From the NCBI GenBank assembly GCA_950295325.1, contig OX485807.1, positions 21,855,666-21,919,665 of the forward strand: a stretch of 64,000 bases of DNA. The letters are read 5' to 3'. The DNA is from Polytrichum commune. Taxonomy: Eukaryota; Streptophyta; Polytrichopsida; Polytrichales; Polytrichaceae. Numbering within the stretch: position 1 is the first letter of the stretch; every line of letters begins with the position of its first letter. The position numbers and the translations under genes were made by a program. Shown here piece after piece: positions 48,401-60,839 of this stretch. Under the pieces are notes generated by a model, which did no database searches, was not told where the DNA came from, and was given only the letters and a program-made list of their open reading frames with translations.

Positions 48401-48629
48401 CATGAACACATTAGCAAATCCAAATGAGGAACATGAGAATCGGCCTTGCTATTTTTGGAATAAAAATGAATATCTTAGGTTTTCTTCAAGTGATGTTCAT
48501 AAATTATCTTAAATGGGTGTTCTTTCATACATACACATTTCAAACTTGAATATGCACTTGTATGCTAGGAGCCATTTAAGATATCTCACCTTATTGATGC
48601 TGGAAATTGTTGACCTCAAGAGCATGAGG

Positions 48630-48854
48630 TACACTAAATATAATATTTCGTGTCACTTAATATTTGGATTTACACAGTGCTATATCTTTTTTAACTTTTT
48701 ATGTATTTGTTTTTATCAAGTAAAGTTGTTAATGCTCTATAATGTTCAACAACCAATTTAGCACTTGTAGGTAAAACATGAGATATACAGCGAATAGATA
48801 TAGGATTGCATAATTCCAAATAGTAAGCAACACTAAATATCATATGTAGTGTCG
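48630..48854. mobile_element. Short MITE, TACACTAAATAT family (copy 1)
   Basis: Inverted ends TACACTAAATATAATATTTC and, from the right, CACTACATATGATATTTAG continue through TATTTGG(A)ATT(T/A). The same ends are seen at 51506/52275 and 58598/58978. No coding capacity. Confidence 0.6.
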
Positions 48855-48859
48855 TAGCC

Positions 48860-49510
48860 TCCCACATTCTAAGTAGCATCTTTCCCACCTGCACTTGTGT
48901 TTTTGGTGAGAAACCCCTTTCGCTTGGTTTTATCAAAACCTTCGTCCTAATTGGCGCATCTCGAAAAAATACCTACTCCCTAGATGTTGCCTTGCTATGG
49001 TGTTGTGAGGCATCTCGCTCCCACCAATGAGGTCCCAACCCTACCTTAAGGTTGACAAAGAAGTTGTTTCAATCCTCCTTCCGAGTTTAAGCACTTTTTT
49101 TGTTCACGCATGGCACCCTTGAAGCCTTGGGAGCTTTACTAATTCGGAACAATATACCCATATAGAAGCACACCTCGGTCGAAGCACAAGATGGTCCACT
49201 AGTCCATGGGTTTGTGCATGATCTCCCACAAATGTAGCACACAATCTAAATCCGTCAACCGAACCTCTTCTTCGCATTGGGCCCGTTGCCAATTTGCTCA
49301 TGAATTCATTTTGTGTATTTTGAAGCTTCCTCAAGCCATAACTTATCATACTTGACGTTTGGTGGCTAAAGAGCCTTCGTGTCGATGGAATTTTTGGGCC
49401 CTCGCGCATCCCTTAATTTGCTCGCACTCAATCATTTATAGTTCCAACTTCTAGGTATAACTTCCTCCTCCCCGGCTTCAAGGATAGTTCTTGAGATCTT
49501 GCCGCAAGCA
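48860..49510. other. Intergenic, no gene recognised
   Basis: A minus-strand frame of 101 codons (49409-49104) shows no recognisable family. No ordered repeat. Confidence 0.3.
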
Positions 49511-49515
49511 AACCC

Positions 49516-51040
49516 AACAATCGTGCTCCTGTTTCTCACGTTCCATTCGACATGGCCAGGGCTAGATGCCCACCTCTTTGAGCTGGGCCCCAACCTTTAT
49601 TACCCGAGGTGAAACGCAAGAACTCGATTAAAAACACGTAGATTTACTTTTTTCAAACAATTTGATCCCAATTAGCATCACAGATCCCGAATTATTGTAC
49701 ATAAATCCATTTGAGATAACTGACCACAACTTTATGAGGATTGTGTTTTTACTAGACCTCCTTAACCTTGGTAATAGTGATGGGGTCGAACTCGAAGAGG
49801 TAGGCATCTCGCCACGGCCATTTAACAATCGTGCTCTTGTTTTTCACGTTCCATCAACATGGCCATGGCTAGATGCCCACCTCTTTGAGCTGGGCCCCAA
49901 CCTTTATACCCAAGGTGAAACGCAAGAACTCGATTAAAAACACGTAGATTTGCTTTTTTCAAACAATTTGATCTCAATTAGCATCAGAGATCCCGAATTA
50001 TTGTACATAAATCCATTTGAGATAACTGACCACAACTTTATGAGGATTGTGTTTTTACTAGACCTCCTTAACCTTGGTAATAGTGGTGGGGTCGAACTCG
50101 AAGAGGTAGGCATCTCGCCACGGCCATTTAACAATCGTGCTCTTGTTTTTCACGTTCCATTCAACATGGCCATGGCTAGATGCCCACCTCTTTGAGCTGG
50201 GCCCCTACCTTTATTGAAATGCATGAACTTTATTGAAAACATGTAGATTTATTCTTTTCGGACGATTTGATTCCAATTAGCATTAGAGATCCCAAATTAC
50301 TATACATAAACCCACATGAGATAAATTGACCACAACTTTTATAGGGGCCAGGTATTTACTAAACTTTCTTTACCTTGGTGGGGTCCATTTCAAAGAGGTA
50401 GGCATCTTGCCATAGCCATTTGACAATTGTGCTCATGTTTCTCATGTTCCATTCAGAATGACCAAGGCTAGATGCCCACCTCTTTGAGTTGGGCCCCTAC
50501 CTTTATTACCAAAGGTGAAACACATGATTTCTATTAAAACATGTAGATTTACTTTTTTCGGACAATTTGACCCCAATTAGCATCAAAGACCCCGAAACAC
50601 TGTACATAAACTCACCTAAGATATTATGATCACAACTTTACAAGGGTTGTGTTTTTACTAGACCTCCTTTACCTTGGAAATAATGGTGGGGCCCAACTCA
50701 AAGAGGTAGGCGTCTTGCCATGGCCATTTGACAATCGTGCTCATGTTTCTCACGTTCCATTCAACATGGCTAAGGCTAGATGCCCACCTCTTTGAGTTGG
50801 GCCCCTACCTTTATTACCTGAAGTGAAACGCAAGGGTTCTACTAAAACATGTAGATTAATGTTTTTGAACAATTTGACCCCAATTAACATCACAGATCCC
50901 AAATTAGTGTACATAAACCCACCTCATATAAACTGACCACAACTTAAAGAGGGCCATGGTTTTACTAGACTTCCTTTACCTTGGTAATATTGATGAGGGT
51001 CCATCTCAAAGAGGTAGGCATCTCGCCATGGCCATTTAAC
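49516..51040. repeat. MITE-containing satellite, five units of 292-308 bp
   Basis: The spacer word ACAAT(C/T)GTGCTC recurs at 49518, 49825, 50131, 50423 and 50731 (spacings 307, 306, 292, 308). Within each unit GATGCCCACCTCTTTGAG and, about 235 bases later, its complement form inverted ends, so a unit is a small inverted-repeat element plus about 65 bases of spacer (CACGTTCCATTCAACATGG and neighbours). The ORFs repeated at 49628-50195 are shadows of this array. Confidence 0.9.
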
Positions 51041-51289
51041 ATCACCTTATAGCTTGAAATTGGGTGCACTCAACACGAAGAAAGTCTAGGCAACTCGGCC
51101 ACTATCGTCACCTTGTGCGCATCAATCAGCTATTTGATAAAATGCTTATGTAATATATTCCTTGCACATTTATTCAATATGCCATACGGTTCAACAAGTT
51201 GCCTAAAGTTTTGATGACTATCGAGTATTGAATTAGGAAATTGAACCGGCCCATCTAGAACTACATTAAATTGTCCTATTAATGTGAGC

Positions 51290-51500
51290 CAAGGCTAGAT
51301 GCCCCACCACAATGAGGTGGGCTCCTACCACTCTACCCAAAGTGAAAACACATTCCACTATATTACTGCATGTATGTCTATTTTGGATGAATTGGTTTTG
51401 GAAATAGCATCAAAGGTCTCAAATTAGTCTAGAGGGACCCACTTGAGATCAATCAACCATTGAAAATGAGAGTCATGTTTTAACTAGATTCCCTTTACCT
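51290..51500. repeat. Diverged sixth unit of the MITE satellite
   Basis: Begins CCAAGGCTAGATGCCCCACC and follows the unit order through ACTAGATTCCCTTTACCTC, but is more diverged and lacks the right inverted end. Separated from the array by about 250 bases of unrelated sequence. Confidence 0.6.
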
Positions 51501-51505
51501 CAGTT

Positions 51506-52275
51506 GTGCACTTAATATTTTATTTAGCGTCATTTTTTATTTGGAATTACACAATGCTACACCGTTTATGGTATTTAGTGTCATATACATTATTTACAAA
51601 GGGCCTAAACTGGATGCCTAGAGATCTCAAAGTGTCACACTCGCTAATTGCCAATATGATTTCATTCGTCAACATAAGTAACTTCTTTAAGTGAAAAAAA
51701 TATCTACATTATGACATTTAGAATAGCACATGGGATACTTTAGATGATAGTCTAGCGTTTTAGTATGAAAGGTGAAAGTAATTTTTAGCGTACTAATGGC
51801 TAGCGTTATGTGTTTACATTTTAGTATGCAAGAGGAAGATATACTTGAGCATACGAATGGCTAGTGTACATTTTAGTCAACTTGTAGACCATTGTGTAAT
51901 GTAGTCATCCACCTTATAGCACTATTGAACATACCAATATCAATATATTATCATATTGGTAAGTGCACTTGAACGCCAAGTGTCATGAGGTGACACTTAT
52001 GGGGAAGTTGTTAATCAATAGTGTAATCTAGCATATGCCTCAACATAGGATAAGTGACACTATTACACATGTGACACTAAATACCATAAACAATGTACAT
52101 CTGCTAACTGTATATCTCCTAATTTACCAATGAATGTCAAATTGGTTGTTTGAACATTATAAAACAAAAACAACTTTACTTGGTCAAAATTACATCAATA
52201 ATAAAAATAATAAAAATAGCATTATGCAACTCCAAACAATAAGTGACACTAAATATCATATTTGATGTAAGCTAA
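51506..52275. mobile_element. TACACTAAATAT-family MITE (copy 2) carrying a nested element
   Basis: Left end CACTTAATATTTTATTTAGC and the right end, read inverted as CATCAAATATGATATTTAGTG, match the 48630-48854 MITE through TATTTGGAATTACACAATGC. The two halves are separated by the element at 51554-52100. Confidence 0.55.
51554..52100. mobile_element. CTACACCG-end MITE, second copy (opposite orientation to 12974-14000)
   Basis: Ends contain TTTATGGTATTTAGTGTCA in inverted orientation. The interior aligns to the 12974-14000 element once that copy's nested insertion is removed, and shows the uninterrupted target sequence there. Confidence 0.7.
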
Positions 52276-52279
52276 ACGA

Positions 52280-53637
52280 GGCTAATTTGGTTAGCTTCCT
52301 TAGTTGGACACCTATTCTAAGCTCTTGATCGGCAATATAGTCGCTTCTAATTTGGTGGGTGATTAATACATGTTCATTTAGCCATCACCTTGATGACATT
52401 TTGGTCAGTCACCTTTGCAAAGATCAAACTACACCCACCATCCTTCATAATTAGGAGTTTTATTCACCGAGTTATGACACACTTGATTTTTGTGGGTGAG
52501 GTGGCAAATTAGGAGGCAACATGTGGTTGTGATGTGCTGACCAACTTCTAGTGTGGGTATTCTACAATGAAATCTAGATCGGCAACATTTTATCTCACCC
52601 GTGACCACTTTAGAGACATGACATAGTCAATATTGGCATTAAACATGGTTTTCGTTGGCAAATGACCGGTGAAGAATTTGCTAGTGTTGTCTTCCACTTA
52701 CACTACAATGAACAATGGAAGAGTTCCCCCTATAACACCAAATTGGAAGCATAAAATGTTTGACTCTAGAGCCTAGATCAACACCTTCCTCAACTCCGAT
52801 TTCAGCAATTTCAAATTCTTTGTCATAATTAGCAATTGCTAATGTGCTCAAGTTTCTAATGCTCGAATCCATCATATGGATGATTCCACATGGCTGGAGT
52901 TGTCCACATTAGCATCGTCTACCTTAGTAATGCAGGCTCAACTCAAGGGGCCAACATTTAATCATGTGATCAGTGTGGCCCGTGGTGTTCTCTAGAACCC
53001 ACATTATTTTTGAACCACACCAAATCTATAGTCAAAATTAGTTTGGGGCCACTTTAATTGTATTTGTAGGAGATTGATGTGTGTGACTAATTTCTTTTAT
53101 GCTACTTTTGTCCTAGAACCAATACTAAATTACTCACTATTATCCACAATGTACATGATACATCGGTGACTAATAGCAGTGAATGTCATTGATTCTAATG
53201 AATGTGTTGCACTTAGATTGGTGCATCCAACTTGTACACATGAAGACTTACGGGAAGACCCCATATCTTGGACCCACATTATTTCCACCCTAACTAGACA
53301 ATTAGAGTGGCCTACCTTATTTTACACCCACACAAATAGGACAATTCAACAAAAATGCCAAATCTCCATGTTCATTGCTTTGGTATAAATCATTATATTC
53401 GTTAATCAAAGACTTTGGAAAGTCTCAAAATAAACTTTACCCATAGTTTGGGATGCAATATTTTTAAAATGGGGAACATTGGTAATGAACTTTCTACATA
53501 TTCATGCATGAGGAATATATATTAGAAGGTATTAATTGTTTTTTTATGCCTTAGTGGTTTGCATTGCCACATGTAGGAAGTTGCAAGTGGATGTGAGCAC
53601 AAGGGTAGCACATGTGTTGCCTTATGGGCTTGGGGAT
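52280..53637. other. Intergenic, no gene recognised
   Basis: AT-rich sequence with short ORFs of no recognised family. The last 100 bases adjoin the solo LTR and could be part of the hAT remnant interrupted by it, but no diagnostic motif supports this. Confidence 0.3.
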
Positions 53638-54965
53638 TGTGAGGCCAAACCCACCACCCTTAAGCGTCCTAGTCCGGATGATGGGTTTGTGAATCACATG
53701 TGTAGTATCAAATCTCAATGATATAAGAAATATCCTTCATCTCAATGAACTTTCTAGTTCTAAAGTTCATGATGTTTTATTAATACTTGTTTCTTGAACA
53801 GATGAGGCATTAGCCTTCTCAAAGGTCCATCCTGCGGCTTTGGCCACGCATCCTCGTAAAGACATTCCCCTAGCACCCTTAATCTTTACTTCCTTTGCCT
53901 TGCCATTGCTAGGATCAACCACATTCTCCATTCTTGAACAAGTAACTTATTTTGACCAAGAAGATGCAAGTGTTTAAAAACACTGTTCTTGATGATCCAC
54001 CCCAATTACATTTACTAGCAAGCCACACCTCACACTAATTAGCCTAATAAATCTAACACTTACATATGTGCTAGAATAATCTAAAATGCCTAACTTGACC
54101 TATGCTTAGTTTGAGTGATAGTACTCAATTTGAGCTAAGCTTTGGTCACCCAAGCATGCTCCCCACTACCCACTACTTCTTGAGACCCAACCATCCTCGG
54201 CTGCTCCAGCAACTAGCTAGGTTCAGGCCCTCGGCTGCTCCAGCAACTAGCCCAGTTCCAGCAGTGCTTGGACAGAAGTATAATGAGTTCTACAACCATT
54301 CTCACTCCTAGTAATTAACTTAACATTCCTCTAATCTATCAACTCATAATTAACCTATCCTCCTACTAATTTCATCAAGTTAACAACTAATCACACGTGT
54401 TTTTCTAATCATTCTAAGGGCTCCCTCCACATGAGAGAGATTGAGAGAGAGAGCTTAACTAATTAACTTCACTAAACTAATAACCCACACACGTGGCTCA
54501 AGCTCTTAAGAGCTTGCTCCCTTGAGAGCGCTTGATGAAGAGAGAGGGAAATGAGAGAAAAAACACCTTAAGTAGCAAAGAGGGAGAGAGGGAGAGAGAG
54601 GTGAGGATAGGGTGAGAGGATTAGCACCTCCAATCACAATCCCTTAACCTTCTCCTCCAAAGTAGGGACTAATCCCCATCCACCAAGCTTCCTTCTTCCT
54701 AAACTAACAAGGTGGATCCAAAAGTGGGCATTTAACCCGCGGAGCTCACCTTGCTTCACCTTACCCCCTACTCACATTATCAAGGCATACTCTTATTGAA
54801 ATCAAACCTTGAAATAATCACACAACACCACCTAATGCCTAAAGTTAAATCCACACCACTCTTCACTCTTTTTATGTTTTGTGAATAATCATAACACATC
54901 AAAGTCAAACTAAAATTGGTTTCGAAGAGTTAATCACCACATGTGGGCACTATTTTGGGCTCACA
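53638..54965 (+). mobile_element. Solo LTR, 1328 bp (family 3, copy 2)
   Basis: Starts TGTGAGGCCAAACCC and ends TTTTGGGCTCACA, flanked by GGGAT at 53633-53637 and 54966-54970. The 3' third is almost identical to 37949-39510. Each copy has its own target duplication, so they are two independent insertions and not the two LTRs of one element. Confidence 0.85.
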
Positions 54966-54994
54966 GGGATGCCAATTCAAAGTTATAAATTTTG

Positions 54995-55708
54995 TATACT
55001 CGCGTAGTAGGTGAGGCATGTGGGGTTTTGGCATCATTTGTAGCCTTCGATACATGTTTTGTAAAGGAGAAGGCTCACAACATGTTGACATTAATGTTAG
55101 TCCCTAGTTAGAAGAGTTGACTTGCATTACATAATTTATTGGTAGGGATACGGCCAAAATCTTGGTGCAAGAGTATGATAGGAAAGAGTTGTTGCCCATG
55201 TTGGTGAAGGCAACAACGTACCTAAACCCTCATGTGACACAAGTCCTTCCAACATAGGTTGCACATGCAACAAAGTCTCTTTTTGAAGCCCACTTCATTG
55301 GTGAGGAGGCCGCATAAGGGTTAGTGCCATCAGAGTTGAGTTTTTTTCAACGAACCCATGTGACATTATATGGGAATGTCCAACCTCTAGCATGGTGGAA
55401 GGAGCACCGAGCTAGGTTCGCAACTATCTCATTCTTGGCTTGCCAAATTTTTGGAATACCAGGAAGCCAAATCAAGACAGAGAGGATTTTTTCCAATGGT
55501 TGGAGTTTTGTGTGTTTTGTGCACGTGCAAGTTAGGTGTTGAAGACCCGGATGCATTGTTGATGATCTACAAGAATTGGCTAGATGACCCTAAGGATGGA
55601 TGCGTGTTCCCCAGGGGCAATGTTGCAGAACACTTCAACATTGAATCATACCTTCTTGATGCCCATGAGGAGGAGATAGAGGAGGCTAGATTGTTTGAAA
55701 AGGAGTAG
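54995..55708 (+). pseudogene. hAT transposase remnant, C-terminal half
   Basis: Broken frames contain AHNMLTLML, EYDRKELLPMLVKATTYLNP, then WWKEHRARFATISFLACQI and IFGIPGSQIKTERIFS of the hATC dimerisation region. A frame change precedes EDPDALLMIYKNWLDDPKDG and the acidic C-terminus. It parallels the remnant at 18900-20865 segment by segment. The solo LTR at 53638-54965 sits immediately upstream. Stops and frameshifts show it is dead. Confidence 0.8.
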
Positions 55709-56329
55709 CATTTCATTAGCATGAACTCATGAACAACCAGTAATCAACTTGAAAGAACTAGCAAAACGTAAAGCTCTAAACATGTACACAGTATCTGCCG
55801 TAGTGACATTATTGAAGAACTACCAGAATGGAAAATCCTAACTTCATTTTAGACTTTGTGCAATCTCATATGCAAGTCACCAAACACCATGTAGTTTTTG
55901 TGTATAAACACAAAGCTTGTACATAAGATCATTCACTTGTATTGCATTTGCTCAATTTGGTTTGGAATTATCTGTTGCATGGCTTTCATTAACATGCATT
56001 TTCCACACAAGAGGTTGTAAAGTTTGCAATACCCTCCAACAAAACACTAGTGGGATGGTTACCATACCTTGGGATATACCAAGCTTACATTTGCCTATTT
56101 TATTTTTTCTATCATACACCATACCAGGCAATCATTTACCTTAATCCACAAAACACACCTTACCAATGCCTTTCCTTTACAAGCTATCCAATATCATTAC
56201 CATAATCATCCACATCCATACCCTCAACTCCAATACATGTACCCCAACAATATCAACAAATATATATACCAGTCCAACACTTGCTAAAACCAACACCCTA
56301 ATATCTTGCACTATAAGTACATGTTGATT
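55709..56329. other. Intergenic, no feature seen
   Basis: AT-rich sequence with no recognised content. Confidence 0.35.
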
Positions 56330-56500
56330 TGAAACTATCCACCACCTTAACATGAAGCTCCCATGTTCTTGTGAGTCATCTAGCTGCCAATAAAGCTTTG
56401 AACCAGTATACATAATTGTTGCATGCGTATTCCAATCAAGACAAGCATCGGTGCATTGGATTGCCCTCTCACTTGCTGATGAGAAACATCGCAACCCTAC
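56330..56500. repeat. Single diverged unit of the 373-bp satellite
   Basis: Shares ordered words with the array at 40870-42345: CTCCCATGTT, GCCAATAAAGCTTTGA, TGTTGCATGCGTA, GGTGCATTGGATTGCCCTCTC and TGAGAAAC. Much more diverged than the array units are from each other. Confidence 0.5.
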
Positions 56501-57425
56501 CAATCTAAGTTCTAACAACAACAACAACAACAACATGTACACTCAGCGGTTTAAAGTACCAGTTATAGCGTTGCCATGACGTACTGGAGCCTACTTATTA
56601 CCCTGCGTTTTTCCCTTCAGCGCAATGCTATGCTGCGGTCCCTGGCATGCATGCGGCTCGGCCTTGCTGCATGGCATTTAGTTCCAAAACGATTAAAAAA
56701 ATCCATCACACTCATGCACAACTGTGAAGGAAGGGTACTCTGTTGTCCAATTTGATCTTGAACATCTCATTGTGTTCAAGTGGCACAGTGTACCATTTTC
56801 CCCCATTCAGACTCAACCCTGGCCGCGTGCGGTGTTTGGTCCTTTGTCTTTATCTCTAAGCTTATGTGTTGGCCCAACCCCGGCCTTGTGGCCTGGCCTG
56901 GCCTTGCCTTGCCGTGTGTGAGTAAATAAGTAAGAAATAATAAGAAGTCGATCATTAACACAGGGGGAGGAGTTCCCACTCGGGCACGAAAGGGCTGGGA
57001 ACTTGCCGCACTATTTATATATGAAGAATTTAGTGTGTCCTCAATCATGCGGGCCAGGGTTTCCATCAGGAGAATTGGCCCCAAATAAGCTCAGCTCACG
57101 TGGAATATTACCTTGTATGAGGATAAGGAAGGGCAGGGCGAGACCTTTGGATCGAGATGCTGGGATATATTGCCTATAGCCTTGGCTCATTTTACAGGGT
57201 TTGTTTTATAGAAAAGTTCCGCCCCGCGTTCCAAACATTCACTTGACGCAATTTCTTATTTTGGGGGAAAGAAAGTTGCGAACCCTAAAAATTTGAAAAC
57301 AGTTTATGTCGTAGACGGACGTGGAATCAAAAAAAGCGCTGCATTCCAAAACCGGTTTGTCGTTTTCCCTCTACCCGTTCATGTATTCCTGAACGTTTTA
57401 TGAATTTGTCTTGATGGCATGATTC
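56501..57425. other. Intergenic, no gene recognised
   Basis: Contains (CAA)n at 56513-56534, a GGCCTGGCCTGGCCTTGCC run near 56888-56912 and a TTTATATATG box near 57016. No supported gene. Confidence 0.35.
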
Positions 57426-57429
57426 GTTG

Positions 57430-58000
57430 GGTATTAAATAACACGTTTTCGTTCTATGCCTCACCCACTAAATGTATGGAAACGATGCCAAGAGAAATGT
57501 GCCTCATTTGGCGTTTGATCTTGAACGTGCATCTAGGGTACATGGGTGTTATGTGGTTCCTTTTTCATGTTCTCCAACTATTACCAAATAGGTTCACACA
57601 ACAACAACAAAAACTTGTTGCATTGTAGATCAACTACAATGCAGCAACAAGTATCATATTGAGAAGTAGGCCTCCCCTGGTTTAGTTATGGTCATCAAAA
57701 GGGTGTGATTGTTGATTCTTTAAGTGACTACATCCGTCCTCTTATTGAGTGGTGGAGTAATTGATAGTAGTCAAGGTTTTTGTCCGTTCTCTTCTACACA
57801 TGTGTCCTTTGGTATTTTTTTCTTTCATCTGCACTAAACCACATACCAATCAAATACATGCATTTTTTTCAAAGAAAGATAAGAGAATAACACCTGCATT
57901 TCTTACATTTGAGTGGTGTACTGTTAGGTGTGAATCTTAGAATGGACACCCAAAACCACATGTGGAAAAGAAATTGGCAACGTCTTTGAAATTTGTTAAC
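57430..58000. repeat. Dispersed repeat family, copy 2
   Basis: Aligns with 62960-63300 through GGGTGTTA, GTTCTCCA(A/T)CT, CTACAATGCA, AGTTATGGT and TTGTTGATTC blocks, and its 3' part with the AGTGGACACC-type blocks of the 14.9 and 61.2 kb regions. Ends undefined. Confidence 0.45.
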
Positions 58001-58597
58001 ATTTCTTGGTCTGCAATAGTCAACATAATTGAGAGATTGTATAGAATCATCTGATAACTCAAAGAATCTTCAATTTGAAAATTGTATAGGATGCACATAC
58101 AACTCCAAAATTTCTAATGAACGTGGCTATGGGCAAGATTTGGATCTGCTAAGTCATATTGCACCAAATGCGTGTTTCATTCCCTACAAGAAATGGGGGC
58201 GGAGGAAATTTGTCCGCTTGAGAGGGGCTTACCTTAGTTGTATTTAAAGTATTCTCACCACAACGTGAATTATGCCCCAACCAACCTTCCTCACCTAGCC
58301 CACTTCCCCTCTTCAACTAAAGTTGGCTTTGGCAACTAAAGTTGCTACTTGAGATACACCATAGTCATTGGTGTTGGATAAATTCTACTCACAAGGTCTA
58401 CATGTGGGTGGGTCAATCTTGAAATCATAGACAAAAGATGAACAACTTAATGAAGGAGTTTGACAAAGATCCTTTGGTTGTGCTACAAGTTCGGTGCGAG
58501 GTGGTTATCAAGGGGATAAAGTGAATAAGACTATGCAACCACGAGTCGTGAGTGGTTCACCAATTGACTAGGCTAACACAAACTTTAGCAGTGAGTG
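58001..58597. other. Intergenic, no feature seen
   Basis: AT-rich sequence with no recognised content. Confidence 0.35.
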
Positions 58598-58978
58598 CTA
58601 CACTAAATATGATATATTAAGTGTCATATGGTATTTTATGTCACTATGCTAGCTTTTCGGATGACACTTCTCATAAACAAGTGAACAAATATTGTTATGG
58701 ATGATGGATGAGTTCATCCATTGGCCAAAACCTTGCCTTCTCTTGTTAGCAACTTGTGGCGAAATCGTGTTATGGATGATTGAAATTTGAATGACAAATC
58801 ACTTGGTAAGTGACAATAATTGCAACACTGTAAATCTAAAATCCCCCAAGAAATTTACAAGGAACGACAAATCTTGTTAGGTTAACATTTAGTGTTGGTG
58901 ACACTATACTGCGGTTGACAATTAGTATTGAGCAAGACAATTACAATTGGTATCACCAAATATCGTATGTAGTGTAGT
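58598..58978. mobile_element. TACACTAAATAT-family MITE (copy 3)
   Basis: Left end CTACACTAAATATGATATAT pairs with CTACACTACATACGATATTT read from the right end. Longer than the 225-base copy; target duplication not resolved. Confidence 0.5.
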
Positions 58979-59660
58979 CATCCCTTCTAAGTACAATAAT
59001 TTATGTGGAGAGGTTTCTCCAAGCAAAACTTGATTAGGAACCATCTATGAGCTAGTTTGGTATTGGAAACATTTGATGCATTAATGCGGTTTTCATTGGC
59101 GGATATTCCTATTGATGAGATTTTTTGGGATAATGTCTTATTGTTATGAAAAAAATGTGAGGGACTGAGGAATCAACCTTATTAAACAATACGACGATAT
59201 GATATACATGTAAGTTTCTAAACTTGAATTTATTATTATACCTTTGATTCTTGACCAGTATTTTAATATCGTCATAAGCATGTACACACGTGTATTTTTG
59301 CCAACAACTTATGGACATGTGCTTACTTTTTTGCCGGGAACTATGTGGATAAGTGAACATCAATCAATTTGGCTATTGAAGTATTGTTGTTGGTTTAGTA
59401 TATCACACAGATAATATAGTGATTTTAGAATTTGTAGTTTGTTAATTTCAATAAAAAATATTGTTTGTAACAAAACATGTGCCAAAAACTCAAAAAGAAG
59501 AAGTGTGTAGCATATTTACCGACAAAAAAATCATGCGATCACGTCCTAAAACCTAAACACTAGCTTGTGAAAAACCACCACTGCTTCTAAGAGGTGCGCC
59601 CAAGGAGTGGTGACCTAGCTATTGGACCATCAAGTTGAAATTAACCTCTACCTCACGGAG
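58979..59660. other. Intergenic, no feature seen
   Basis: AT-rich sequence, no recognised gene or repeat. Confidence 0.35.
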
Positions 59661-59668
59661 GTTACCGC

Positions 59669-59894
59669 CAGTGATCGGGAAGATTTTTGGGCATAATCAA
59701 TGGAGATCCTAGTGTTTACAAGTCCAACTGGTTACACGTTGGCATCCTTTAGTTTTCATTTATTAAATTGGGGTATATTCTATAGATTCTCCCAAAATGA
59801 TCAGTAATTTTCCTGCAGTCTTGAACTTCAACCGGTTATTTCTCAAACTCAACCGGTTCATTTGTAACTAACTACCGGTTCTCCCCGATCATAG
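59669..59894 (+). mobile_element. Dispersed MITE with GATC-GGGAGA ends (copy 3)
   Basis: Same length (226 bases) and order as 42772-42997. Flanks GTTACCGC and GTTACCAC agree at 7 of 8 positions, a probable 8-base target duplication. Confidence 0.75.
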
Positions 59895-60839
59895 GTTACC
59901 ACACTCCGCGACTTATGATGAAGTAGTTGGTTTGACACTATCTTGATGTACTTTTTATTCCCATAAGCCATTCGGCTTACTTTCCGGACTCTAAAATCAA
60001 TTTCATGTCATTGGCCATAGATCGGATTGAAGCGTGGACGGACTTCGAGGTTCCCGAAGTTCCATACATTCATTAATGGCCACACCCTATTCTCCACCTC
60101 TCAATCATTGCTCAAAATCCCGCATGATCCACACATGTGAAGCATATAGGGATCGTTTTTAAGTGTGAACCACTTCTACCTCTTTTCTATTGGTCGTATG
60201 CCCAATTAAACACAGTTGGAGACCAAGTCACTTCACGGGTTCCCCCAACTTCCGTATTCCATCGCTAGTTTTGAGATAGTAAGAGACACCTTACAGCTTG
60301 AGAGCCTTTGAGAGTGCAGTCCAAACATTTTATTGGTGGAAGATGATAACATAGTTCCATTTCCCTTTATACTTGAGCTCGAGGGCCTAAATTCCCAAGG
60401 AAGTCTAAATGGAAATGGATTCCTACATAGCAACAATGGATAATGCATTTATGGTCTACCTTATTTTGCATCAAGCCCATCTCAAAGGTGGGTCTAACAC
60501 GAATTGGAAGACCACGACACTTCAAAATATGAGAATCGTCGATTTATGATAACTTACTATGCAGAAGGGCCCACATGAATAGGATGGTAATGATATAGCA
60601 TGTGTTTAAGAGGCCAATTTCGTATGTCTTTGCACTACATGTGAAGTTCATGATTATACAAGAATTCAATTTTAGTTGTCCATGGCACAACTTTTGGATG
60701 AGTCAAAAAAAGGCTCTCACAAGTTCATGGTCATAGCCTTTGGCCATAGTGGAAAGTCACCCAAACTATTTATGGAATGCAAAATGAATATTAGGTCAGT
60801 GAGTTTTTAGGGAAAATAAAATAAAATAAAATATGTTAA
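59895..60839. other. Intergenic, no gene recognised
   Basis: No supported gene or repeat; short ORFs only. Confidence 0.35.

Noticed and set aside
49628-50195. Pairs of nearly identical 65-90 codon ORFs
   Set aside because: They are the same satellite unit read on both strands.
37949-54965. One 17-kb LTR retrotransposon bounded by the two family-3 LTRs
   Set aside because: Each LTR has its own different 5-base duplication, and the DNA between holds satellites and MITEs but no gag-pol.
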